From contig JAYOMI010000084.1 of NCBI GenBank assembly GCA_038120765.1, forward strand, positions 1-15,659: a stretch of 15,659 nucleotides of DNA. The letters run 5' to 3'. Below are positions 1 through 9,175 of this stretch, one piece after another. How positions within the stretch are numbered: position 1 is the first letter of the stretch; every line of letters starts with the position of its first letter. Source of the DNA: CAXBCP01 sp038120765. GTDB lineage: Bacteria; Pseudomonadota; Alphaproteobacteria; MPNO01; UBA830. The position numbers and the translations under genes are program-made. The notes under the pieces are model-generated. The model had not been told where the DNA came from and searched no databases. It worked only from the letters and a program-made list of their open reading frames with translations.

Positions 1-980
1 AGCCGCATTGTCAGGGCGTCGGGCGTGAATCCGTCCTGCGGGATCAGCCAGCCGGCGCCGCTGGCCTCGACCGCGCGTGCATTGGCGGTCTGATGGTCGT
101 CCGTCGCGTGTGGATAGGGCACGAGAATTGCCGGGCGGCCGGTCTCGGCCAGTTCGGCCACGGTTGATGCACCGGCGCGGGTAATCACGATATGCGCGGC
201 GGCCATTCTGTCAGGGACATCGTCGAAAAACGTCGCGAGGTCGGCGGATACGCCTGCCTCGGCATAGATACGTCTGACGTTGTCGATATCCTCGGCCCGG
301 CACTGCTGTGTAATGGCAAACCGGCGCCGGAGTGTTTCCGGCATTTCCTTCAACGCGCGCGGTACGACCTCGCTGAGGACGGTCGCACCCTGGCTGCCAC
401 CCATCACGAGGATTTTTACGCCCTCGCCGTTGGGTCCGATGGGCGGGTATGGCTGTTGCCGGACGGCACTGAATGCCGCGCGCACCGGATTACCGGTCAG
501 GATGACGTTTTCGGAGCTTGCCGTCGCGATCCCGGCTGTTTCCCTGAACGACGTCGCGATGACGGTCACCCGTTTAGACACAAGCCTGTTGGCGCGGCCG
601 AGCACGGCGTTCTGTTCGTGAATAATCGTCGGCAGACCGCGGGACGTGGCGGCGATCATCGTCGGTACCGACGGATAGCCGCCGAATCCGATAACGCATT
701 CCGGCCGAAGTTTCCGGAAAAGCTGTCGCGCCTGGAGCACGCCGACACCGATTGAAACGGCGGCGCCCAGTTTCGCCACCAGTCCGCTGCCGACACCGGA
801 AGCGCTGATCCGGTGAACGTCGACACCGGCAAGCGAATTGCCGAGATTGGTGCCGCGCGAATCGGTTGCCAGCGCGACCCTATGGCCGCGTGAAATCAGT
901 TCTTCGGCAACGGCAATTGCCGGGAAGACATGCCCGCCTGTGCCGCCGGCGGCGAGAAGGATGCTGCGGCCGCTGGTCAT
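1..980 (-). CDS. murG: MurG, lipid II-forming GlcNAc transferase (3' end cut by window edge)
   Basis: MurG transfers GlcNAc from UDP-GlcNAc to lipid I on the inner face of the cytoplasmic membrane, giving lipid II. I translated the minus strand from ATG at 980 and found 326 uninterrupted codons with no stop before the window edge. The N-terminal glycine-rich loop AAGGTGGHVFPA lies at about residues 10-21, FGGYPSVP near 99-106, HEQNAVLGRAN near 120-130, a second loop MGGSQGA near 195-201, and TRAGASTVAE near 265-274. All are hallmarks of the GT-B fold family. MurG is usually about 360 residues, so roughly 35-45 C-terminal residues are outside the window. The start overlaps the ftsW stop by 4 bp (ATGA) and a strong GGAGG lies 7 nt upstream, inside ftsW. 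Function is assigned from the family; the motifs are seen directly. Confidence 0.96.
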   Translation of the reverse strand, partial: MTSGRSILLAAGGTGGHVFPAIAVAEELISRGHRVALATDSRGTNLGNSLAGVDVHRISASGVGSGLVAKLGAAVSIGVGVLQARQLFRKLRPECVIGFGGYPSVPTMIAATSRGLPTIIHEQNAVLGRANRLVSKRVTVIATSFRETAGIATASSENVILTGNPVRAAFSAVRQQPYPPIGPNGEGVKILVMGGSQGATVLSEVVPRALKEMPETLRRRFAITQQCRAEDIDNVRRIYAEAGVSADLATFFDDVPDRMAAAHIVITRAGASTVAELAETGRPAILVPYPHATDDHQTANARAVEASGAGWLIPQDGFTPDALTMR

Positions 981-2101
981 CGTGCTACCTCCGGTCCGAC
1001 GCGCCTGCGTGTCAGCGCCAGCAGGAACCCGACGCACAATCCCATCGCGATCAGCGAAGAACCGCCGTAACTGACGAAGGGAAGTGTCATACCCTTGGTC
1101 GGCATCAGCCGGAGGGTCGATCCCATGTTGATGACCGCCTGCAGGCCGAACTGGACGACGAGACCGGATGTAGCAAGCAGGACAAAAAGATCGGTTTCCT
1201 GCAGCGCCTTTGCAAAGCCGCGCAGGACCACGAATCCGAACAGGCAAACGATGATCAGGCAGACGAAAAGGCCGAATTCCTCGCCGGCGACGGCGAAAAC
1301 GAAATCCGAATGGGCGTCGGGGAGCACTTCTTTCACCGTACCCTCGCCCGGGCCACGCCCGAACAACCCGCCATTCATGAATGCCTCAAGCGAGCGGTCG
1401 ACCTGGTAACTGTCGCCCGAGGACGGGTCCAGGAAGCGGTCGACGCGGCTGGCGACATGGGAAAGCGTGAAATAGGCAAGCACGAAGGCGCCAACGCCCC
1501 CGATCGCGAGTCCGGCGGCCCAGAACAGCGGCAGGCCCGCGAGGAAGAACTGGCAGGCCCAGACGGCCGAAATGACCACCGCCATGCCGACATCGGGCTG
1601 CAACAGCAGCAATCCGACGATCAGGCCATAAGCGCCAATACACATGAGGTTCCCGTGCTTCAGGTCGCCAGTGCGGGCCGAGGCGAACAGCCAGGCAGCG
1701 ACCACGGCAAAGGCGGGCTTGAGGAATTCGGATGGCTGGACCGACATCGGGCCAAGCGCGATCCAGCGCCGCGCTCCCTTGATTTCCGTCCCGAATACGA
1801 ATGTCGCGAGGACGAGCACCGCGAAGATGATCAGGGTAATCGTCGCGATGCGAAACACGCCGCGCGGTGACAGCATGGAAGCGCCGACCATAAGTGCCAG
1901 AGCGATGGGCAGGTAAATCATCTGCCGGCGGGCGAAATAGAAATAATCGAGTCCGATCCGTTCGGCGACGGCCGGGCTGGCGGCCAGCGCCATGATAACC
2001 CCGAACGCGATCAGCGCGCCGACGGCGGTCAATGTCCACCGGTCAACGGTCCACCACCAGCGGCCGAGGATTGACGTGTCGGAGCGGGCAAATACCGTCA
2101 T
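977..2101 (-). CDS. ftsW: FtsW, septal peptidoglycan glycosyltransferase (SEDS family)
   Basis: FtsW is a polytopic SEDS-family protein that polymerises lipid II into glycan strands at the septum together with FtsI. The 374-residue product is mostly hydrophobic segments, as expected for about ten membrane spans, after a short cytosolic N terminus. Family motifs are visible: KGARRWI (108-114), QPSEFLKP (122-129), GRGPGEG (248-254), the loop PDAHSDFVFA (261-270), and SYGGSS near the C terminus. Asp266 aligns with the Asp proposed as catalytic in SEDS proteins (knowledge from E. coli FtsW and RodA). Its position between murD and murG separates it from RodA, which normally sits with PBP2. The ATG at 2101 overlaps the murD stop by 4 bp and GGAG lies 9 nt upstream. 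Length is normal for alphaproteobacteria. Confidence 0.96.
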   Translation of the reverse strand: MTVFARSDTSILGRWWWTVDRWTLTAVGALIAFGVIMALAASPAVAERIGLDYFYFARRQMIYLPIALALMVGASMLSPRGVFRIATITLIIFAVLVLATFVFGTEIKGARRWIALGPMSVQPSEFLKPAFAVVAAWLFASARTGDLKHGNLMCIGAYGLIVGLLLLQPDVGMAVVISAVWACQFFLAGLPLFWAAGLAIGGVGAFVLAYFTLSHVASRVDRFLDPSSGDSYQVDRSLEAFMNGGLFGRGPGEGTVKEVLPDAHSDFVFAVAGEEFGLFVCLIIVCLFGFVVLRGFAKALQETDLFVLLATSGLVVQFGLQAVINMGSTLRLMPTKGMTLPFVSYGGSSLIAMGLCVGFLLALTRRRVGPEVAR

Positions 2102-3480
2102 GCCGCGCTCTCCGCCTTGAGTGCCGCGACCAGCTCCCGGAAATGGTCGCCGCGCAGCGTGAAGTTCCGGTACTGATCGAACGATGCGCAGGCCGGCGAC
2201 AACAGGACAACGGGAGACCCCATCCCGTCGGCGGCGGCGCTGCGCCCGGCGTCTTTTACCGCCGTTGCAAGATCGCCGGACATGGTGACGGGAACCTTGC
2301 CGTCCAGCGCGGCTTTGAAAGCTTCGGCGGCATCGCCGATAAGGAATGCGTGTCTTACCTGGTCAAGGTAGGGGGCCGTCGGGTCCAGCCCGTCTTCCTT
2401 GGGCACGCCGCCGGCGATCCATTAGATATTCGAAAAACTCGCCAGTGCCCTGGCGGCGGCTTCGCCGTTGGTCGCCTTGGAATCGTTGATGTAGCGAATA
2501 CCGTCGATTTCGCCGACGGCTTCAAGCCGGTGCGGCAGGCCGGGATAGGTCTCGAACGCCGAAGCGATCTGTGCCGGCGTCAGTCCCCGCGCACGGGCGA
2601 CGGCCCAGGCGGTTGCCGCGTTCTGCCAGTTGTGCCGGCCCCGCAGCGTATCGATGTGGCCGATTTTACAGCTATTCCCGTCGGCGTCGGAAAGTTCGCC
2701 GTCGATGACGCTCACGCCCCCGTCAACGGGTTGTCCGACCGACACGGGGATGATCTGCCAGGCGGGGTTTTTCGGTAGTTCGGTCATCGCCGCCGTGCTG
2801 TATGCGTCGTCGATCCCCATCACGGCAATCTGACGGCCGGTGCCTGAAGCGGTACGGAATATCCGCTTCTTGGCCGCCACATAGCCCGCCATGTCGCCAT
2901 GCCGGTCAAGATGGTCGGGCGTCACGTTAAGCAGGACGGCGATATCGAACGTTGCCGTCTGTGTGAGGTCGAGCTGGTAGGAAGACAGCTCCAGAACAAC
3001 TGTTTCCGTGTCCTTTGGCGGGGTGAGGCCGAGGACCGGCGGGCCGAAATTGCCGCCGATCTGAACCGATACGCCGGCAGTCTGGAGCACATGGTGCAGC
3101 AAGGCCGATGTCGTCGATTTTCCGTTCGTGCCGGTAATACCGATCAGGACGGCGCCGTCTGTGTTCTCCGCCAGCAGTTCTATGTCGCCGATAACCGGCC
3201 GGTCGGCTTTCCGGGCGCAGACCACGACCGGGTGCGGCGCCGGATGTGTCAGCGGTATGCCGGGGCTCAGCACCAGGGCCGAGAACTGCGACCAGTCCGC
3301 GGCCACGAGATCGGCAAGCGGTATGTTTTCGTTCGCGGCTTCCGCGCGGGAATCGGCATTGTCATCCCATGCCGTGACAGTCGCGCCGCCCGCCATCAGC
3401 GCATGCGCGGTCGCGCGGCCGGAGCCGCCGAGTCCGAAGACCGCCAGGTGCTGTGAGGAACGGGATGTCACGGGGATCAT
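2098..3480 (-). pseudogene. murD: MurD, UDP-MurNAc-L-Ala:D-Glu ligase, interrupted by an in-frame TAA
   Basis: MurD adds D-glutamate to UDP-MurNAc-L-Ala in the cytoplasm, using ATP. From ATG at 3480 the frame gives 352 residues: an N-terminal UMP-binding part with FGLGGSG (15-21), the ATPase P-loop GTNGKST (117-123), and INDSKATN (331-338). A TAA at 2424-2422 then takes codon 353. The same frame continues without any shift through WIAGGVPKEDG and the conserved C-terminal block SPACASFDQYRNF to a TGA at 2098, for a total of 460 codons, the usual MurD length. The stop replaces a codon that is often Tyr before WIAGG in homologues (from memory), and one base change from TAC or TAT would give it. 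The C-terminal part has an in-frame GTG at 2406 but no good ribosome site. MurD is essential and single-copy in most bacteria, so a sequence error is more likely than a dead gene. There is a 10-bp gap to mraZ-side neighbour mraY and an ATGA overlap with ftsW. Confidence 0.93.
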
Positions 3481-3490
3481 GGTCGTGCGC

Positions 3491-4579
3491 CTACCTCAGC
3501 TTCAGGGTTGCGAGCCCGACCAGCGCCAGGATCGACGCGATGATCCAGAAGCGGATCACGATCGTCGATTCCGCCCAGCCTTTCTGCTCGAAATGATGAT
3601 GGAGCGGCGCCATCCGGAAGACGCGCTTGCCGGTAAGCTTGAACGAGGCGACCTGGACGATCACCGAAACGGTTTCCAGCACGAACAGCCCGCCGATAAT
3701 GGCGAGCACGATTTCGTGCTTGGTGACGACGCTGACGGCGCCGAGCGCGCCGCCGATGGCGAGCGAACCCGTGTCGCCCATGAAGACCATGGCCGGCGGC
3801 GCGTTGTACCAGAGGAAGCCCAGACCGGCGCCGACCAGCGCGCCGCAGAAAACCGCGAGTTCGCCCGCGCCGCGGACAAAATGAATCTGGAGGTATTCGG
3901 AAAAGACGAAGTTGCCCGATACATAGGCGATCAGCGCGAAACATGCCGCCGCGATCAGGGCGGGCATGATTGCCAGTCCGTCGAGCCCGTCGGTCAGGTT
4001 TACCGCGTTCGATGCGCCGACGAGGACGATGACCGCCCAGGGAACGAAGAACCATCCGAGCGGGACCAGCAGTTCCTTGAAGAAGGGCAGGGCAAGGCCG
4101 GTGGACAGGGCGCCTTCCGACAGGCTGGTAATCCAGATCGTGACGCCACCGCCGATGATGATCTGTCCGATGAGTTTGAGCCGGCCGGAGAGCCCGTTGC
4201 TCGACCGTTTGGTCAGCTTGATGTAGTCGTCGACAAAACCGATCGCGCCGAAGCCAAGCGTGACCGTCAGGACCGCCCAGACATAGCCGTTGGTCAGATC
4301 CGCCCACAGCAGGGTGGCGATGCCGAGCGCGAGCAGGATCAGCACCCCGCCCATGGTTGGCGTGCCTTTCTTCGTGATGAGGTGCAATTGCGGGCCGTCT
4401 TCCCGGATCGGCTGACCTTCGGCCTGCTTGCTTTTAAGCCAGCGGATAACCGCCGGGCCGAGAACGAAGCTGACGAACAGCGCGGTTACGACAGCACCCC
4501 CGGTCCGCAGGGTAATGTAGCGGAACAGGTTGAATACACCGACTTCGTCGGCCAGCGGGAACAGGAGATTATAGAGCAT
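3491..4579 (-). CDS. mraY: MraY, phospho-MurNAc-pentapeptide translocase
   Basis: MraY moves phospho-MurNAc-pentapeptide from the UMP nucleotide onto undecaprenyl phosphate in the inner membrane, forming lipid I. The 362-residue product has about ten hydrophobic segments, the normal size and topology. Diagnostic motifs are present: VDDYIKLTKRSSNGLSGR starting near residue 116 with the paired Asp117-Asp118, NAVNLTDGLDGLA (191-203), MGDTGSLAIGG (267-277), and the MAPLHHHFE loop (323-331) that marks MraY against WecA-type relatives. The start is ATG at 4579 with a strong AGGAG about 9-10 nt upstream, in the 18-bp gap after murF. This is one of the few junctions in the cluster without overlap, so translation here probably initiates on its own. 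Confidence 0.97.
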   Translation of the reverse strand: MLYNLLFPLADEVGVFNLFRYITLRTGGAVVTALFVSFVLGPAVIRWLKSKQAEGQPIREDGPQLHLITKKGTPTMGGVLILLALGIATLLWADLTNGYVWAVLTVTLGFGAIGFVDDYIKLTKRSSNGLSGRLKLIGQIIIGGGVTIWITSLSEGALSTGLALPFFKELLVPLGWFFVPWAVIVLVGASNAVNLTDGLDGLAIMPALIAAACFALIAYVSGNFVFSEYLQIHFVRGAGELAVFCGALVGAGLGFLWYNAPPAMVFMGDTGSLAIGGALGAVSVVTKHEIVLAIIGGLFVLETVSVIVQVASFKLTGKRVFRMAPLHHHFEQKGWAESTIVIRFWIIASILALVGLATLKLR

Positions 4580-4597
4580 CCGTTACTTTCTCCTGCT

Positions 4598-6016
4598 TCA
4601 CGAGCCGTTCGCGGCGCGCTCAAGCGGCGCCGGATCGGTCAGTTTTTTGACAATGCGCGACAGTCCAATCCCGTTGGACGCCTTGACGGTGACGATGTCC
4701 CCCGCCTGAAGGCCGGACAGGATCGTCGGAAGAAGGTCGTCCGCGGTGTCGGCAATGCCGCCGAGCGTGGCGGGGGGCAGGGCATCGGCGAGTGCGTGCA
4801 TTTCCCGTCCGGCGAGGAAGACGATGTCGATACCATTCCGCGCAATCTGCGCTTCAAGCGCTCTATGGGCGGCCTTTGAGATGTCGCCGAGTTCGAGCAT
4901 GTCGCCCAGGATGGCGACCCGCCGCCCGCCGTCTTTCGGCATATGTCCGAGCGTTTTGAGCGCGGCGTTCATGGATTCAGGGTTGGCGTTGTAGGAATCG
5001 TCGATCAGCCGGATATTTCCGTTCCCCCAGGGGATCACATGCACGGCGCCGCGGCCCGGGAGTCCGGGCAGAGTGGCCAGCGCGGCGGCAGCAGCATCGA
5101 TATCACCGCCGAGTGCGTCCACCGTGACGAGCACGGCAAGGCTGTTATAGGCCCAGTGCACGCCGGGTTGCCCGACGCGGAAGTTCAGCGGGTTTCCCTG
5201 CCAGCGCGCGTCGACCGTGTTGCCGGTCGTGTCGCTGAGGCATTCGATCAGGCGCATGTCGGCTTCGGCGCTGCGCCCGAAACTTATGACGCGATCGGCT
5301 CCCGTCGCGAGGGCGGTTTTCGCAAGCAGGCCGAAATACTCGGTGTCGCGGTTGATAACGGCGATGCCGCCGTCAAGACCGGAGAATATTTCCGCCTTGG
5401 CATGGGCGATGTCTTCCAGGGAATCGAAGAATTCCATATGGGCGGGGGCGATGGCTGTGACCACCGCAACATCGGGCCGGGTCATGCCGACCAGCGGGGT
5501 GATTTCGCCGGGATGGTTCATGCCGATCTCGAAGATGCCGAAATCAGTGTCCTGCCGCATACGGGCAAGCGACAAAGGCACGCCCCAGTGATTGTTCAGG
5601 CTGCTCTTGCTGTAACTTGTCGACCCCTGCGACGCCAGCACATGGGCGAGGGCTTCCTTCGTGCCGGTCTTGCCGACGCTGCCCGTGATTGCCGCTATTT
5701 TCGCGTCCGTGCGGGCACGCCCGGCGGCGGCAAGGCTGCGCAACGCCTCCAGCGTATCGGCGACGATCAGGCCGGGGTTGCCGCCGAGGCTCTGCGCGCC
5801 GGTCTCCGATACCAGCGCGGCGGCTGCGTCGTTTGCAAATGCATCGCCGACGAAGTGGTGACCGTCGAAATTCGGTCCGGAAAGGGCAACGAACAGATCG
5901 CCGCTCTCGAGGGAGCGGGTGTCGATCGAGATACCGGTCGCGGCCCAGTCACCGGATTGCTGCCCGCCGGTCGCTGTCGCGGCATCGGTTGAGGTCCAGA
6001 GCGGGGCGGTGGTCAT
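4598..6016 (-). CDS. murF: MurF, UDP-MurNAc-tripeptide:D-Ala-D-Ala ligase
   Basis: MurF joins D-Ala-D-Ala to UDP-MurNAc-tripeptide, the last cytoplasmic step of the precursor pathway. The 472-residue product has the three-part Mur ligase layout. The N-terminal part contains SIDTRSLESGDLFVAL (30-45), the central ATPase part carries the P-loop TGSVGKTGTK (111-120), and SLNNHWGVPLSL, FEIGMNHPGEI and DDSYNANPESM follow in order, which are MurF-specific rather than MurC, D or E. The C-terminal part includes AILGDMLELG. The start ATG at 6016 overlaps the murE stop by 4 bp, with a G-rich ribosome site just before it. The length is typical and I see no defects. Confidence 0.97.
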   Translation of the reverse strand: MTTAPLWTSTDAATATGGQQSGDWAATGISIDTRSLESGDLFVALSGPNFDGHHFVGDAFANDAAAALVSETGAQSLGGNPGLIVADTLEALRSLAAAGRARTDAKIAAITGSVGKTGTKEALAHVLASQGSTSYSKSSLNNHWGVPLSLARMRQDTDFGIFEIGMNHPGEITPLVGMTRPDVAVVTAIAPAHMEFFDSLEDIAHAKAEIFSGLDGGIAVINRDTEYFGLLAKTALATGADRVISFGRSAEADMRLIECLSDTTGNTVDARWQGNPLNFRVGQPGVHWAYNSLAVLVTVDALGGDIDAAAAALATLPGLPGRGAVHVIPWGNGNIRLIDDSYNANPESMNAALKTLGHMPKDGGRRVAILGDMLELGDISKAAHRALEAQIARNGIDIVFLAGREMHALADALPPATLGGIADTADDLLPTILSGLQAGDIVTVKASNGIGLSRIVKKLTDPAPLERAANGS

Positions 6017-7473
6017 TGCAGCCCCCCGTTGACGTCTTCAATAGCCGTGCGGGCGACGCGCATGTCGTCGAACGGCCGGCCTTCGTCGCCGATAATCTGG
6101 CCGGTCTCGTGTCCCTTGCCGGCGATGACCAGAACGTCGCCGTCTGACAACAGCGAAACGGCTTCGCGGATTGCGGTTTCACGGTCGCCTGTATCGCGCG
6201 CGCCCGGCGCGCCCGCCAGAATTTCACGGCGTATCGCGTCGGGGACTTCGGAGCGGGGATTGTCATCGGTGACAATGGCGATATCGGCAAGATCGGTTGC
6301 AATCCTGCCCATCATCGGGCGTTTGCCGCGGTCCCGGTCGCCGCCACAGCCAAAGACCACGATCAGCCGTCCGGATGTATGGGGACGCATTGCGTTGAGA
6401 ACGTTTTCCAGTGCGTCCGGCGTATGGGCGTAGTCGATATAGACGCTTCCGCCGCGAAGGATTCCGGCCTGTTCGAGGCGTCCGGGCACACCCTTCAGTC
6501 GCGGCAGACAGTCGAGTACGCCGGCGATGTCGCCGCCGCAGGCGATGGCGAGGCCTACAGCGCAAAGCACGTTGTAGACCTGGAACGCACCGGCCAACGG
6601 CAGATCGATTTCGGCGTCCTGCCCGAATGCGCGCAGCGAAATCCGCGTCCCGCTATGGGCGGGGGCCGTCATGCGTAGCTCCAGGTCTTCGCCGTTTCGT
6701 CCGTACGTGATCGCTCTGCCGCTGAAAGCGCGCGAGAGCGATTCCATTTCCGGAATGTCGGCATTCAGGACGGCGGTGCCGTCGGCAGGCACAAGCTCGC
6801 TAAACAGCCGGGTCTTGGCCTGCAGGTACGCCTCAAGCGTGCCGTGATAATCGAGATGGTCGCGTGACAGGTTGGTGAAGGCGGCGGCGCGCAGCCTGAC
6901 ACCATCCAGGCGCCGCTGGTCGAGCCCGTGGCTCGACGCCTCCATGACAACGTGGCTCACGCCTTCCCGTGCAAGGCCCGCGAGATCGGCGTGCAGCGTG
7001 ACGGGATCGGGTGTGGTCAGGCTGGGTCTCACCGTGCCGGCCGGCAATTGCAGGCCAAGCGTGCCCATGCTGACGGCCTTGTGCCCGAGCAAAGACCATA
7101 TCTGGCGGGTGAAGTGTGCCACCGAGGTTTTACCGTTGGTGCCGGTGACAGCGGCGATCGTGTCCGGCTGGCCGCCGTAGAATGCCGCAGCGATATGGGC
7201 AAGGGCGGCGCGGGCATCTTCCGATGTGACCAGCGCGACGCGGCCGTCCTCGATTTCGGTGCCGGCAGGGGCGAGAACGGCGGCAGCGCCATTGGCGATG
7301 GCGGCGTCGATAAACTTGCGGCCATCGACGGTCGATCCAGGAAGCGCTGCGAATAGGAAGCCGGGCTCGACCGCGCGTGAATCCGCGGTCAATCCCGTAA
7401 TCTCCGTTTCGCGCAATTCCAGTGTCTGGTTCACCTGAGTGAGTTCTCCCGATAACAGGTCAATGAGACGCAA
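6013..7473 (-). CDS. murE: MurE, UDP-MurNAc-L-Ala-D-Glu:meso-DAP ligase
   Basis: MurE adds the third stem-peptide residue to UDP-MurNAc-L-Ala-D-Glu. The 486-residue product has the P-loop GTNGKT (111-116), STTPDP-like SLTTPDP (151-157), MEASSHGLDQ (177-186), the region of the carbamylated lysine YLQAKTRLF (Lys220), and YIDYAHTPDAL. The DNPR motif at 404-407 is the known signature of enzymes that use meso-diaminopimelate rather than lysine, so the peptidoglycan is predicted to be of the DAP type. The start is TTG at 7473: the sequence from there, MRLIDLL, matches the usual MurE N terminus, GGGAG lies about 7 nt upstream, and there is no in-frame ATG nearby. This start overlaps the end of ftsI by 14 bp. 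Confidence 0.96.
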   Translation of the reverse strand: MRLIDLLSGELTQVNQTLELRETEITGLTADSRAVEPGFLFAALPGSTVDGRKFIDAAIANGAAAVLAPAGTEIEDGRVALVTSEDARAALAHIAAAFYGGQPDTIAAVTGTNGKTSVAHFTRQIWSLLGHKAVSMGTLGLQLPAGTVRPSLTTPDPVTLHADLAGLAREGVSHVVMEASSHGLDQRRLDGVRLRAAAFTNLSRDHLDYHGTLEAYLQAKTRLFSELVPADGTAVLNADIPEMESLSRAFSGRAITYGRNGEDLELRMTAPAHSGTRISLRAFGQDAEIDLPLAGAFQVYNVLCAVGLAIACGGDIAGVLDCLPRLKGVPGRLEQAGILRGGSVYIDYAHTPDALENVLNAMRPHTSGRLIVVFGCGGDRDRGKRPMMGRIATDLADIAIVTDDNPRSEVPDAIRREILAGAPGARDTGDRETAIREAVSLLSDGDVLVIAGKGHETGQIIGDEGRPFDDMRVARTAIEDVNGGLQ

Positions 7474-9175
7474 TCCGTGGCTCCCGCGCCGATCTTCCCG
7501 ATATTTCGATGGACAGGGCGTCCCGGACTTCTGCCGAGTCTTTTATCGGCCGCAGACCCAGGACCGGGGCGATCCGCTGAACGATTGCGCCAACGGCGGG
7601 CGCCGCCACCCAGCCGCCTGTCGCGTACCCGAATGTCTCCTTTATGCCTTTCGCTTCGTCGAGCATCACAAGCACGACGTATCTTGGTTTGTGCATGGGG
7701 AACGCGGCGACGAAGGACGAAATCAGCGCCTTCTTCTTGTATCCATGGCCCGACACCTTTTCCGCCGTGCCTGTCTTGCCACCGACCAGATATCCCGGTG
7801 CCGCTGCGTTCCGGCCCGTTCCGTTTTCGACCACAAGGCGCATCAGCCGGCGCATCTTGGCGGAGGTATCGACTGCAATGACGCGCTTTCCGACCGAAAC
7901 TTCTGTCGGCTCACGCCGGATAAGGGTGGGCGTGCGATAGATGCCGCCATTGACCATCGCGGAGACCCCCGCCACCAGGTGCAGTGGGCTGACCGCAAGG
8001 CCGTGGCCGAATGAAATCGTCATGCTGTTGATTTCGCGCCACCGATCGGGCGTGAGCGGCGCGCCGGTCTCGGACAACTCGATCGCGACCGGCTTCATCA
8101 TGCCGATCGATGTGAGAAAATTCCTGTGCCCGGGTATGCCGACATCCAGCGCCATTTTCACGGTGCCGATATTCGACGAATACATGAAAATTTCGGGGAC
8201 CGATAACCAGCGCTTTTTTGCGTGGAAATCCCGGATGGTGAAACGTGCGATGCGGATCGGGTTGGTTGCGTCGTAGCCGCCCTCGAGACTTACGGTGCCG
8301 GCATCAAGCGCCATCGCCGTGGTGAAAATCTTGAAGGTCGATCCCATCTCGTATACGCCGAGCGTGGTCCGGTTGAAGCGGAGGTCCTGGTCGATATCGC
8401 CCGGCTGGTTCGGATCGAAGCTCGGCAGCGACGACATAGCAACCACTTCGCCGGTGTTGACGTCCATCACGAGGCCGGCCGCGCCGATGGCGCTGAATTT
8501 CTTCATCGCCACGCCGAGTTCGTGTTCCATCACATGCTGGACGCGGACATCGATCGACAGGGCCATGTTTTCCTGCCGGGTGCGAAGCTCCTTGTCGAAA
8601 TAGCGTTCGACACCCGCGAGGCCCCTGTTGTCGATATCGGTGAATCCGAGCGCATGGGCCGCGAGCGAGCCCATCGGATACATGCGCCGCTCCTCACGCT
8701 GGAAATTGAGCGCCGGTATGCCGAGGCGATTGACCGCGTATTGCTGCCGCGGTGTCAGGTGACGTTTCAGCCAGACAAAGCCGCGGTTCGACCGCAATTT
8801 ATTTTCGATGTCCTTTACGTCGATGTCGGGAAGGGCGGTTGCGAGTTGCAAAGCGGCCTGCTCGGGATCAAGGACGAGGCGGGGATTGGCGTAAAGAGAT
8901 GCGGTGCGGAGGCTCGTTGCCATCAAGACGCCGTTGCGGTCGACAATGTCGGCGCGCCCGGTGTGTTTTTCGTCCTTCGCAATGCTGCGAGAATAGCGGG
9001 GCTCGGCGGTATCCGAAAAAACCGAAACATCAACGACGCGGACACCGATCACGGCAAAGGCCGCTGTAAACAGGGCGCCTGCGACCATCAGACGGTTGCG
9101 GCCCGTTTCGATAGCAGTCTTTCTATCGCCTTCGATGCGAATTTTTTCGGGAGGGGGCTGCCGCTTCCCGTTCAT
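7460..9175 (-). CDS. ftsI: FtsI (PBP3), septal peptidoglycan transpeptidase
   Basis: FtsI is the class B penicillin-binding protein that cross-links septal peptidoglycan in the periplasm and works as a pair with FtsW. The 571-residue product has a cytosolic tail, one membrane anchor (about 29-50), a dimerisation/pedestal part, and a transpeptidase domain. All three active-site motifs are seen: STFK (279-282, Ser279 the nucleophile), SSN (333-335), and KTGT (467-470). Position next to ftsL in the dcw cluster distinguishes it from the elongation enzyme PBP2. The ATG at 9175 overlaps the ftsL stop by 4 bp. The length is normal for alphaproteobacterial FtsI and there is no sign of damage. Confidence 0.97.
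   Translation of the reverse strand: MNGKRQPPPEKIRIEGDRKTAIETGRNRLMVAGALFTAAFAVIGVRVVDVSVFSDTAEPRYSRSIAKDEKHTGRADIVDRNGVLMATSLRTASLYANPRLVLDPEQAALQLATALPDIDVKDIENKLRSNRGFVWLKRHLTPRQQYAVNRLGIPALNFQREERRMYPMGSLAAHALGFTDIDNRGLAGVERYFDKELRTRQENMALSIDVRVQHVMEHELGVAMKKFSAIGAAGLVMDVNTGEVVAMSSLPSFDPNQPGDIDQDLRFNRTTLGVYEMGSTFKIFTTAMALDAGTVSLEGGYDATNPIRIARFTIRDFHAKKRWLSVPEIFMYSSNIGTVKMALDVGIPGHRNFLTSIGMMKPVAIELSETGAPLTPDRWREINSMTISFGHGLAVSPLHLVAGVSAMVNGGIYRTPTLIRREPTEVSVGKRVIAVDTSAKMRRLMRLVVENGTGRNAAAPGYLVGGKTGTAEKVSGHGYKKKALISSFVAAFPMHKPRYVVLVMLDEAKGIKETFGYATGGWVAAPAVGAIVQRIAPVLGLRPIKDSAEVRDALSIEISGRSAREPRIASH

Noticed and set aside
192..755. Plus-strand open frame of 187 codons near the left edge
   Set aside because: Antisense to murG, which I translated across the full stretch and found intact with all motifs.
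866..1870. Plus-strand open frame of 334 codons opposite ftsW
   Set aside because: Antisense to a motif-rich ftsW in a high-GC region; composition is Arg/Asp/Gln-rich with no family features.
2422..2424. Stop-codon reassignment or selenocysteine/pyrrolysine readthrough in murD
   Set aside because: The codon is TAA, not TGA or TAG, and TAA ends other genes in this window; no recoding element is visible.
3128..4879. Plus-strand open frame of 583 codons opposite murD, mraY and murF
   Set aside because: It lies antisense to three clear essential genes, has low-complexity charged composition typical of the antisense frame of high-GC genes, and shows no known motif.
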